Source: Dehalococcoidia bacterium
GTDB taxonomy: Bacteria > Chloroflexota > Dehalococcoidia > GIF9 > AB-539-J10
Reading direction: 5' to 3'
Assembly: GCA_016930935.1 (NCBI GenBank)
Contig: JAFGFT010000026.1
Coordinates: forward strand, 1-64,000
DNA: 64,000 bases
The translations under genes were made by a program, and so were the position numbers. Positions 43,427 through 51,401 of this stretch are shown one piece after another; position 1 is the stretch's first letter, and every line of letters begins with the position of its first letter. The notes beneath the pieces were generated by a model, which saw only the letters and a program-made list of their open reading frames with translations, did no database searches and was not told the origin of the DNA.

Positions 43427-44704
43427 TCAGCCGCGCCTGTCGGCACGACCGTCATCCACGTCAAGGTTGTAGTGAGGAGCACGTATCTCGAAGACTGTGT
43501 TGAACCGGGGGTCCGCAAACCGGGAGCCGAAGCGAACCTCTATCTGCTCAAGCGACTGCTCCATGGTCACCACCATCGGCAGCCGCGCATTGTACCGGTA
43601 ATTGATGAGTTGAAACAGCTTTGACCTCGCCCATGGAGTACTCGCCTGCTCCCCGAAATCGTCCAGAATCAGAAGCGGGCACTGCTTCACTTCCTCAAAG
43701 ACTTTGCTGTAGGAGATTCGACTCTCAGGCCCGAAGGCAGACCTCAAGTAGTCCAGCAAGTCAGCCACAACCAAGAACAGCACAGGCTGTCCCTTGGACA
43801 TCCGGTAATTGGCTATTGCAGCAGCGAGGTGCGTCTTGCCACAACCGTTCCTGCCCTGAAACACGAGCCATCCCTCAGGATCAGCTGCGAACTCCACGGC
43901 AAGTGTGTACGCCGTCTGAAGGTTCTGCCTATCCTCAAGGGACAATTCGACGCGCCCATAGTCGAAGTTCTCGAAGGTCTCCTGTTTGAGTCCTTTGGGC
44001 AACTCCAGGATGTCCATTCCGCTCACACGAGGCTTCGCAACCACGCAGATAGAACAGAACTCGGCGTCAAGAAGGCGGTCGCTCAACCGGACGTCCAGGT
44101 CGCCCTCTTCAATGTCTGTAGTGATGACTGAAGGCAATCTCAGGTTATACCTGTGGTTGAGAATCTGCTCCAGCTTTTCCCGCGCCCACGGTGTAGCGCC
44201 TTCCAGCCGCACGTCATCAAGAACGAGGAGCTTTACGTTCTTGACCTGCTCGAACAGGTCATCGTAGCTCACTCCGCTCTCAGGATTGAACGCGCCGCGG
44301 AGATGGTCAAGGAGGTCGGCAGTACTGACGTAGAATGCCGCCTCGCCCCGCGCGACCATGGCATTCGCTATTGCGCACGCGAGGTACGTCTTTCCGCTCC
44401 CTGCAGGCCCAAGAAGGACCAGCCATCCTTCGGGTTTCTCCGCGTACGCCCGAGCCTTTGAATACGCTGTCCGAAAGACCTCAGACCCACCCGCACGACC
44501 GTCAGGACGCATGGTATCGAACGTGTAGTGCGCGAGATACCCCAGGTTGCTGTAACGCTCCAGATGTGACTGCTTCGCGCGAGATAATGTAGAGACGCGA
44601 CAACGACACGGCACCACCTTCGCGTAGTCGGGCGAGCCGTCAGGCATCAAAGGGTGTACGAAGCCGGCACCATGGCACAGAGGACATCGCTGCTCATCAC
44701 TCAT
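43427..44704 (-). CDS. DnaC/DnaI/IstB-like helicase loader with two AAA+ domains
   Basis: 425 aa from ATG 44704 (MSDEQRCPLC). The GTG 44815 of the ORF track would overlap dnaD by 83 bases. An N-terminal zinc module (CPLC, then CRCR) precedes AAA+ domain 1 (GPAGSGKTYLACAIANAM; LLVLDDV) and AAA+ domain 2 (GRNGCGKTHLAAAIANY; LLILDDFGEQ). Both domains share the same body plan (LLDHLRGAFNPES versus LLDYLRSAFGPES), so the gene is an internal duplication. Normal loaders have one AAA+ domain and ~250-310 aa. It lies in dnaB-dnaD-loader order, so loading DnaB is the likely role. Confidence 0.88.
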   Translation of the reverse strand: MSDEQRCPLCHGAGFVHPLMPDGSPDYAKVVPCRCRVSTLSRAKQSHLERYSNLGYLAHYTFDTMRPDGRAGGSEVFRTAYSKARAYAEKPEGWLVLLGPAGSGKTYLACAIANAMVARGEAAFYVSTADLLDHLRGAFNPESGVSYDDLFEQVKNVKLLVLDDVRLEGATPWAREKLEQILNHRYNLRLPSVITTDIEEGDLDVRLSDRLLDAEFCSICVVAKPRVSGMDILELPKGLKQETFENFDYGRVELSLEDRQNLQTAYTLAVEFAADPEGWLVFQGRNGCGKTHLAAAIANYRMSKGQPVLFLVVADLLDYLRSAFGPESRISYSKVFEEVKQCPLLILDDFGEQASTPWARSKLFQLINYRYNARLPMVVTMEQSLEQIEVRFGSRFADPRFNTVFEIRAPHYNLDVDDGRADRRG

Positions 44705-44732
44705 CGGTCTGGACTGGTTTCCACTGTGTTCC

Positions 44733-45413
44733 TCAGCGCCTGACGATATGGCCGAATCTACCTTTGATGTATTTGTCTGCGTCACTCTGGCCAGAACCTG
44801 GTCTATTCGTTCCACTATCTTTGCCCTCTGCTGTCCAGCGCTCGAGTATTCGACATATGTACTTCCAGTTCAACTTGCGTGCAAGCACCGCTTCGCGGAA
44901 CGCTTCTTCTATCCAGTCAGCACGGTACGTTCTCTGCGCATCCTTCAATTCTTCCGCAATCATCGGCGTCAAGACGCCGATGTTCTGCTCATAAAGCTCG
45001 AAGATATTCTGAGTCGGCGTCGAGCTGCCCTCCCCTCCACCAACCACCAATCGCTCCTTGAAGTCCTCTATGGCCTGCAGATCCGCCTCGATGTTGGCAA
45101 AGTACACTTCAGTGTCGGTCCCATCAAGCGGAACCATAGCCTCAAGCAGCACTCCTCTCCGCACTACGGTCTGGAGACCTTCCCTGCACGTATCGGCGTC
45201 GATGCCCAGAATCGATGCCGCCCTCAGCTCCAATTCCGACGCAGTCACGTACGCAGGATAATCGCGCGCACGGCTCAGCACGTAGAAAGCCAGCAGGGTG
45301 AGTTTCAATTCCAGAGGGTCCTCAACCTGACGTATGAGTTGACTCACATACGAGGAGGGAACCGTGATGAACCCACCAGGTTGTGCCGCTGAATACGGAA
45401 CACGCCCTGACAT
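44733..45413 (-). CDS. dnaD: DnaD-domain replication initiation protein
   Basis: 226 aa. The N-terminal winged-helix region (residues ~1-120) is followed by the DnaD C-terminal domain (IFELYEQNIGVLTPMIAEEL, then WIEEAFREAVLARKLNWKYICRIL with the YxxxIL motif). It remodels DNA and recruits the helicase loader. It lies between dnaB and the loader. Confidence 0.9.
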   Translation of the reverse strand: MSGRVPYSAAQPGGFITVPSSYVSQLIRQVEDPLELKLTLLAFYVLSRARDYPAYVTASELELRAASILGIDADTCREGLQTVVRRGVLLEAMVPLDGTDTEVYFANIEADLQAIEDFKERLVVGGGEGSSTPTQNIFELYEQNIGVLTPMIAEELKDAQRTYRADWIEEAFREAVLARKLNWKYICRILERWTAEGKDSGTNRPGSGQSDADKYIKGRFGHIVRR

Positions 45414-45430
45414 CTAGCCTGTATCCTATC

Positions 45431-46828
45431 CTACACGAACGATGAGGCAGCAGTCTCCCGCTGTGTGAAATCAACGTTGTCGAACCGGACAGACCGGTCA
45501 ACAAATCGCAGTTTAACCTGTCCGAGTGGACCATTGCGGTGTTTCGCAATGATGAGGTCAGCCAGTCCCTTGGGGTACGGCTCGCCCATTATGTCATGAA
45601 GACGATTCCATTCCTCTTCACTCACATACTTGTCTTCACGATAGATGAACATGACTATGTCCGCGTCCTGCTCGATGGTACCTGACTCTCTCAGGTCCGC
45701 AAGTTGGGGGATATGAGATGTGCGCCACTCCACAGCTCTGCTGAGCTGCGACACGGCGATAACCGGCACGTCAAGTTCGCGGGCAAGCAGTTTAAGCGAG
45801 CGCGTTATCTGACTCAACTCCTGAACGCGGGTCTCCTTCTTGCTCTCACCCTGGATCAACTGCAGGTAGTCGACAACAACAAGGTCAAGGTGGTGCTCAA
45901 AGGCAAGACGCTTCGCCTTGCTCCTGATGCTCATTGTGCCCACCTGCGGTGTATCATCCACGAAGATGGAAGTCTCAGACAGACTGCCCGCAGCTTCCAT
46001 TACCTTGCGCTCTTCACTCTCGAAGAACTTACCCAGTCGAATCTGCCAGAAATCAACATCCGCCTGCGCAGCCAGCATGCGTTGGACCACTGACTCAGCC
46101 GACATCTCAAGACTGAAGAAGGCCACACACGCCCCTTGCTCGATTGCAGCACGACGGCCGATATCAAGTGCGAGCGTGGTCTTGCCCATGCTGGGGCGAG
46201 CCGCAAGGATAATCAGATCGGACCGCTGCAACCCCCCGAGCAAACCATCAAGGCCAACGTAGCCTGTCTTGACCACCTGCTGGAAACTCTGTCCCGCCTC
46301 ATCTCCTGCCTTTCCTGCCCGCTCGAAGTAATCGCTCAGCACGCTGCTGATAGACACGAAATCGCGTGAGCTCTCCCGCATGCGGACGTTGAAGAGTGCG
46401 TCTTCAGCCTGACTGAGACTCTCATCAATATCAGCAGACGCCTCATACCCGATTGCGGCAATCTGACTACCTGCCTTGATGAGTTTCCGCATCACGGACA
46501 CCCGTTCAACGATGCGGCCGTAGTACTCTGCGTGAAGGGAGGTGGGGACAGAACCGATGAGGTGACTCAGATAGGCGGCACCGCCCACATTCTCGAGCAT
46601 GCCCATCCGCATCAACTCGTGGGCGACGGTAATCTGATTGATGGCGTCGCTACGACGATACAGAGAAGCGCACGCGTCGTAAATTCCCGCGTGCACCTCG
46701 TCGAAGAAGTCTGCCGGTGTCAGGAACCCGACGACCTTCAGAATGGCGTCAGGATCAACCAGAAGGGAGCCAAGCAGCGCTTCTTCCGCCTCGATATCAT
46801 GGGGCGGTAGCTTCTCTTGATCCGCCAT
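45431..46828 (-). CDS. dnaB: Replicative DNA helicase
   Basis: 465 aa, full length. The N-terminal domain opens PHDIEAEEALLGSLLVDPDAI. The RecA-like core has Walker A ARPSMGKTTLAL, FSLEMS, Walker B LVVVDYLQLI and SQLSRAVEWR. It unwinds DNA at the fork. The gene lies 10 bases after rplI in the order trxB-rplI-dnaB. Confidence 0.97.
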   Translation of the reverse strand: MADQEKLPPHDIEAEEALLGSLLVDPDAILKVVGFLTPADFFDEVHAGIYDACASLYRRSDAINQITVAHELMRMGMLENVGGAAYLSHLIGSVPTSLHAEYYGRIVERVSVMRKLIKAGSQIAAIGYEASADIDESLSQAEDALFNVRMRESSRDFVSISSVLSDYFERAGKAGDEAGQSFQQVVKTGYVGLDGLLGGLQRSDLIILAARPSMGKTTLALDIGRRAAIEQGACVAFFSLEMSAESVVQRMLAAQADVDFWQIRLGKFFESEERKVMEAAGSLSETSIFVDDTPQVGTMSIRSKAKRLAFEHHLDLVVVDYLQLIQGESKKETRVQELSQITRSLKLLARELDVPVIAVSQLSRAVEWRTSHIPQLADLRESGTIEQDADIVMFIYREDKYVSEEEWNRLHDIMGEPYPKGLADLIIAKHRNGPLGQVKLRFVDRSVRFDNVDFTQRETAASSFV

Positions 46829-46837
46829 ACGTGCAGC

Positions 46838-47296
46838 CTATGACTCTTCAGATTCTGGTTCGATGACGACAGTGACCATGGCCTCAGACTGGCCATTGAG
46901 CTTGATCTTGACCTCGTGAGTGCCAGCCTCACGCAACGGACGATCGAGCGCAACATGTCTCTTGTCGATAGTCGTCTCAACAAGCTTGCTCAATTCTTCC
47001 GCGATGATTGCACCCGTGATCGAGCCGAACAGTTTGTCCTCAGCACCAACCTTGGCCTTCAGAACAATCCGCTGTCCCTCAATACGTTTTGCGAGCAACT
47101 CAGCCTTGTGCAGTTCCTGCTGCTTCCGCTCAAGTTCCTGCCGAATATGGGATTCTGACTGCTTTATGGCACCGGGAGTCGCTTCAACAACGAGACCGTT
47201 GGGAAGCAGGTAGTTCTTCGCATAGCCGCGAGAAACCTCTTTCGTCTCGCCGACCTCGCCGGAACCGAACACGTCTTTCAAGAAGATGACCTTCAT
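46838..47296 (-). CDS. rplI: 50S ribosomal protein L9
   Basis: 152 aa. [30 protein letters not shown] is the L9 N-terminal domain, followed by the long connecting helix and the C-terminal domain. It overlaps trxB by 4 bases. The rplI-dnaB pair is widely conserved. Confidence 0.97.
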   Translation of the reverse strand: MKVIFLKDVFGSGEVGETKEVSRGYAKNYLLPNGLVVEATPGAIKQSESHIRQELERKQQELHKAELLAKRIEGQRIVLKAKVGAEDKLFGSITGAIIAEELSKLVETTIDKRHVALDRPLREAGTHEVKIKLNGQSEAMVTVVIEPESEES

Positions 47297-48222
47297 AGTG
47301 AGCTAATGTACCTCCTTGCCGAAAGTGCGGCCGTCGCCCCGTCGCCCGCAGCAGTAATAACCTGCCGCGCCGAGCCATGGCGAACATCGCCCGCAGCGAA
47401 CACGCCCGCGATGTCTGTTTCCATTTGTTCGTTGGTAATGATGCACCCCGACTCGTCAAGGGGTAGCACGTCATGCAGGAACCCGGTTGAGGGCACCGAA
47501 CCAACCGCCACAAAGACACCATCCACCGAAAGCTCAGAGATTATACCACTCTTTGTGTTCTTCAGGCGGAGAGAACTCACCATGGGGTCCCCGACCACTT
47601 CCTCAACCACGGAATCCCAGACGAACTCTATCTTCGGATTGCTCCTGGCCTTCTCCTGCACAGCGACGCTGGCCCGCAATTCGTTTCTGCGATGAATCAC
47701 TGACACTTTGCTGGCGAACGTAGTCAATTCAATAGCATCCGTTATAGCGGTGTCTCCACCACCAATCACCGCGACCTTCTTCTCACGGTAGAATGGACCG
47801 TCGCAGGTGGCGCAGTACGAGACTCCCCTGCCGGTCAACTCGACTTCACCGGGCACTTCCAGCAAGCGGTACCGGGCACCGGTTGCCACAATCACCGCAG
47901 TTGCGGTGATATCGCCCTCAGACGTTTTCAGAAGATGGCTTCCACCGGCGCCACCGCCAGGAACAAGTCCGGACAATTCGGCGGTAATCGTCTCAGCACC
48001 AGATTTCTCCGCCTGCCGATGCATAAGCTGCCCCAACTCCATCCCCGACACACCATCAGCAAATCCAGGGTAGTTCTCCACAAGCGCCGCGTTGGATATC
48101 TGTCCTCCGGGGAAACCCACCTCAATGACGGCGGTCTTCAGACCTGAACGAGCCGCGTACATCCCGGCAGACAACCCGGCGGGGCCAGCACCTGCAACCA
48201 CAACATCATACTGTGTAGACAT
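47293..48222 (-). CDS. trxB: Thioredoxin-disulfide reductase
   Basis: 309 aa. FAD motif [14 protein letters not shown], redox centre [16 protein letters not shown] motif [12 protein letters not shown], and C-terminal FAAGDVR are present. It reduces thioredoxin with NADPH. It is the first gene of the minus-strand replication operon, divergent from yceD. Confidence 0.96.
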   Translation of the reverse strand: MSTQYDVVVAGAGPAGLSAGMYAARSGLKTAVIEVGFPGGQISNAALVENYPGFADGVSGMELGQLMHRQAEKSGAETITAELSGLVPGGGAGGSHLLKTSEGDITATAVIVATGARYRLLEVPGEVELTGRGVSYCATCDGPFYREKKVAVIGGGDTAITDAIELTTFASKVSVIHRRNELRASVAVQEKARSNPKIEFVWDSVVEEVVGDPMVSSLRLKNTKSGIISELSVDGVFVAVGSVPSTGFLHDVLPLDESGCIITNEQMETDIAGVFAAGDVRHGSARQVITAAGDGATAALSARRYISSL

Positions 48223-48230
48223 GATTCACA

Positions 48231-48259
48231 ATAGTAGCAGATTGACCCTGCCTTTTCAT
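48231..48259 (-). promoter_or_regulatory. Promoter of trxB, likely leaderless
   Basis: On the minus strand ATGAAA (-35), a 17-base spacer and TACTAT (-10) end eight bases before ATG 48222. No Shine-Dalgarno sequence is seen. Confidence 0.4.
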
Positions 48260-48294
48260 CGAAACGCCTGTTCGCAATCCGTACGCATTTACGT

Positions 48295-48324
48295 TTGCCC
48301 GCACCCCCGAAAATGATGTAGATT
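48295..48324 (+). promoter_or_regulatory. Possible promoter of yceD-rpmF-fabD-nusB-hyp
   Basis: TTGCCC (48295-48300), an 18-base spacer and TAGATT (48319-48324) would start transcription about 5 bases before ATG 48336. Moderate matches only. Confidence 0.3.
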
Positions 48325-48335
48325 TGCATGGAAAC

Positions 48336-48803
48336 ATGCTCACTGCTGAGTCCCTCTCCGGAGACCCGATACAGGCACGCTACAGTGTCGGCTCGTTGCT
48401 GCAGCAGCCTGTGGGCACCCAGGTCACGCATGACATCGCCGACATACTGACCAGAGAGCAATCGTCTCTCGTGTCCGGCCACATCACTTTCACACACACG
48501 AACAGAGGCATCGCACTGAGCGGTGAGGGAGAGGCGGACGTCCGCATGATGTGCATGCGATGTCTGGACGAATTCGCCGCGCAGGTCGCGTTCACAATCG
48601 AGGAACAGGTTCACCCCGACCCCCGTTACGCGCATCGAAGAGGAGCAGAAGGCTTCGAGGAAGACGATGAGCCGGGCATCCGCGAAGACAACACGCTTGA
48701 CTTGGGAGAGATAATACGCCAACATATCGTTTTGCATTTGCCAATAAAACCGTTGTGCCGACGTGATTGTCCCGGCATCAAGGAGTTGAACCCAGATGGC
48801 TGA
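48336..48803 (+). CDS. yceD: YceD family (DUF177) protein
   Basis: 155 aa from ATG 48336. The ORF-track TTG 48324 overlaps the putative -10. The DUF177 signature is [37 protein letters not shown] and CPGI. It is almost always found next to rpmF, as here, where the genes overlap by 8 bases. It is implicated in 23S rRNA metabolism in some bacteria and plants. Confidence 0.88.
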   Translation: MLTAESLSGDPIQARYSVGSLLQQPVGTQVTHDIADILTREQSSLVSGHITFTHTNRGIALSGEGEADVRMMCMRCLDEFAAQVAFTIEEQVHPDPRYAHRRGAEGFEEDDEPGIREDNTLDLGEIIRQHIVLHLPIKPLCRRDCPGIKELNPDG

Positions 48804-48987
48804 ACCGAAGAAGAAGACGTCTCAATCGCGGAAGGGAATGCGCCGAAGCCATCATGCGCTGACCGCTCCCGCGATGGACATATGTCCGAACTGCAAGAGT
48901 CCCAAACTCTCTCACCGCGTGTGCACGACATGTGGCATGTACCATGGCCGTGAGGTCATCCTGGTTACAACGCCAACCAAGAAATAG
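48796..48987 (+). CDS. rpmF: 50S ribosomal protein L32
   Basis: 63 aa. Typical L32 with [18 protein letters not shown] and a zinc ribbon CPNC, then CTTC (the zinc-binding C+ form). It lies between yceD and fabD. Confidence 0.95.
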   Translation: MAEPKKKTSQSRKGMRRSHHALTAPAMDICPNCKSPKLSHRVCTTCGMYHGREVILVTTPTKK

Positions 48988-48992
48988 TTGCA

Positions 48993-49940
48993 ATGTCCGC
49001 GTGGGCCTCTTACGTTTTTCCAGGACAGGCATCCCAGAATGTCGGGATGGGCTCCAATGTGTACGACAAGTACTCATCAGCCCGTGACGTATTCGATGAG
49101 GCTGATGCTACCCTTGGATTCCCCATTTCAAAGCTCTGTTTCGAGGGTCCCCCTGAAGAGCTGACCAAGACCGTCAACGTACAACCTGCCCTGGTCGCCA
49201 CAAGTATCGCCTGTCTCAAAGCAGCGCAGCAGGAACTCGGAAGCAAACTCCCCACACCCGCACTTCTGGCAGGACACAGCCTCGGTGAGTACACGGCCCT
49301 CACGGCAGCGGGCGCGCTCACCTTTGCCGACGCCCTGAAGCTGGTGCGCGAGCGCGGGCGCCTCATGTACGAGGCCGGATTGAAGAGTCCGGGCAGTATG
49401 GTGGCCGTCATCGCATTCGACAAGGCACCGTTGCAGGAAGTGTGCGAAGAAGCAGGGGTGGAAATATCCAACATCAACGCGCCCGGACAACTGGTCATCA
49501 GCGGCTCACTCGAGAAGCTTGAGATAGCAACGCAACTGGCGAAGCAGAAGGGAGCGAGACGGCTCATACCCCTGAACGTCAGCGGCGCATTCCACTCCAC
49601 CCTGATGGAGCCCGTGCTCGGTGAATTCAGCGCATTCATGGAATCCGTCGAATTCACCACGCCACGAATACCCGTTGTCTCGAACGTGACGGCAGTGCCG
49701 CTCACCGACGCAGCATCAATCAGAGAGGAACTCCTGTCCCAACTCAGGCGCTGCATCCAGTGGCAGTCATCCGTCGAGTTCATGACACGCAGTGGTATCA
49801 CCACGTTCTACGAAATAGGGCCGGGGACGGTCCTGAGCGGTCTCATCAGACGAATCAGCCCAGAAGCACATACTATCAACATCTCCGGAGCAGAGGATAT
49901 CGCTGCGCTTGCCGAACCGGCGCCGCCCGCACAAGCATGA
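48993..49940 (+). CDS. fabD: Malonyl-CoA:ACP transacylase
   Basis: 315 aa. Catalytic Ser in AGHSLGEYTAL, His in GAFHSTLM, and FPGQASQNVGMG at the N-terminus. It loads malonyl onto ACP for fatty acid synthesis. The stop overlaps the nusB start (ATGA). Confidence 0.96.
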   Translation: MSAWASYVFPGQASQNVGMGSNVYDKYSSARDVFDEADATLGFPISKLCFEGPPEELTKTVNVQPALVATSIACLKAAQQELGSKLPTPALLAGHSLGEYTALTAAGALTFADALKLVRERGRLMYEAGLKSPGSMVAVIAFDKAPLQEVCEEAGVEISNINAPGQLVISGSLEKLEIATQLAKQKGARRLIPLNVSGAFHSTLMEPVLGEFSAFMESVEFTTPRIPVVSNVTAVPLTDAASIREELLSQLRRCIQWQSSVEFMTRSGITTFYEIGPGTVLSGLIRRISPEAHTINISGAEDIAALAEPAPPAQA

Positions 49941-50359
49941 CCTCACGTCACAGAGCACGAAGCATCGCCCTCCAGATTCTCTACGAGATTGACAGCACGA
50001 CACACAGGGCAGAAGAGGTTCTCGCCCGCCTCGTCTACGACGATTCCGTAGAGGAAGCAACGTATGACTTTGTCGCTACTCTCGTGCAGGGAACACTGAA
50101 GAACCTTCATCAGTCGGATGCACTCATCGCGCGGCACGCAACCGCGTTTCCCGTGCAGCAGATGGCGGTGATTGACCGCAGCATATTGCGCATCGCCCTC
50201 TTTGAGCTCCTCAACCCATCCGAGACTCCGGTCAGGGTATGCATCAACGAGGCAGTTGAGCTTGCCAAGGAGTTCGGTGGTGACGGTTCGCCGGCACTGG
50301 TGAACGGGGTTCTGGGCGCCATAGTAAGAAGCTGGCCCGAAGACGGTTCCAGCCAGTGA
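49937..50359 (+). CDS. nusB: Transcription antitermination factor NusB
   Basis: 140 aa from ATG 49937. The ORF-track start 49760 lies inside fabD in another frame. NusB landmarks are SRHRARSIALQILYEID, VIDRSILRIALFELL, and VRVCINEAVELAKEFGGDGSPALVNGVLG. It binds BoxA RNA with NusE/S10 for rRNA antitermination. The 4-base overlap with fabD suggests coupling. Confidence 0.95.
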   Translation: MTSRHRARSIALQILYEIDSTTHRAEEVLARLVYDDSVEEATYDFVATLVQGTLKNLHQSDALIARHATAFPVQQMAVIDRSILRIALFELLNPSETPVRVCINEAVELAKEFGGDGSPALVNGVLGAIVRSWPEDGSSQ

Positions 50360-50399
50360 CAGCTTTCTTATTTACCGAAACGAACAGACAGGACACATC

Positions 50400-50741
50400 G
50401 TGCACGAATATGGCATAACTGAGAGTCTGCTCAACATCGTCGAGCAGAAGGCAGCCGAGGCCGGAGTGGAACGCGTGGCGGTCATCCGTATCGTTGTGGG
50501 AGTACTCACCGGATTCGCCCCTGACAGCATCGAGTTCTACTTCGGACCCATGAGTCAGAACACGGTCGCAGAGGGAGCCACCCTCGAATTCGAGGAACTT
50601 CCGGTACAACTTCGTTGCAGAGTATGCAAGAGTCTCTTCACCCCCCGCGAAAGAGACTGGACGTGTCATGAGTGTGGTTCTTCAGAGGTGGATATCGAGG
50701 GGGGGCGCGAGTTATACATCAAGGAGATGGAGGTCTCATGA
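50400..50741 (+). CDS. hypA: Hydrogenase maturation nickel metallochaperone HypA
   Basis: 113 aa, GTG 50400. N-terminal MHEYGITESLL carries the nickel-binding His2. The zinc site is CRVC, then CHEC. It delivers nickel with HypB to [NiFe]-hydrogenase. The last four bases overlap hypB. It lies 40 bases after nusB. Confidence 0.95.
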   Translation: MHEYGITESLLNIVEQKAAEAGVERVAVIRIVVGVLTGFAPDSIEFYFGPMSQNTVAEGATLEFEELPVQLRCRVCKSLFTPRERDWTCHECGSSEVDIEGGRELYIKEMEVS

Positions 50742-51400
50742 GAAAGATAGAAGTTGTCCAGAATATTCTGGACGCAAACAACGCAACCGCCGAGAGCAAC
50801 AGGGTAACTCTTGACAGTCATAAGTGTGCCGCCATCAACGTCATGGCCGCACCGGGAGCAGGCAAGACCAGCTTCATTCTGCGCACCCTCGACCTTCTCC
50901 GACCGGGTATCCGTGTCGGAGTCATCGAGGGCGATGTCGCCTCAACCGTCGACGCGGAGAAGGTTCAGAACGCCGCCGATGCCATCGTACAAATAAACAC
51001 CAGGTACATGCCTGAAAGCTGCGCCCTGGTTGCAGACATGGTTGATGAAGCCCTCAAGAAACTCCCTCTCGCCGAACTCGACCTCATCATCATCGAGAAT
51101 GTGGGCAACCTGATCTGTCCCTCCGAGTTCAACCTGGGGGAAGACCGGAAGATAGTCATTGCAAGCACTCCAGAGGGAGACGACAAGCCGCTCAAGTACC
51201 CCATGATATTCTCGGACGCTGATGCAATCATCATCAACAAGATTGACCTCGTTCCGTACGTCGATTTCGACATCGCGAAGTTCAAGAGTTCAGTACGCGA
51301 CTTGAATGCCACAGTCCCGTTCTTCGAGGTATCGAGCAAGACAGGAACAGGAATGGCGGAATGGATTCAATGGCTTCGTCAGCAACTGCCAGGGAAGTAG
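50738..51400 (+). CDS. hypB: Hydrogenase maturation GTPase HypB
   Basis: 220 aa from ATG 50738. G1 is MAAPGAGKTSF, the switch region GDVAST, the metal site ENVGNLICPSEFNLGE, and G4 NKIDLV. The N-terminal CxxCGC high-affinity nickel motif and His-rich stretch of some HypB proteins are absent. It inserts nickel with HypA using GTP. Confidence 0.95.
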   Translation: MRKIEVVQNILDANNATAESNRVTLDSHKCAAINVMAAPGAGKTSFILRTLDLLRPGIRVGVIEGDVASTVDAEKVQNAADAIVQINTRYMPESCALVADMVDEALKKLPLAELDLIIIENVGNLICPSEFNLGEDRKIVIASTPEGDDKPLKYPMIFSDADAIIINKIDLVPYVDFDIAKFKSSVRDLNATVPFFEVSSKTGTGMAEWIQWLRQQLPGK

Positions 51401-51401
51401 T

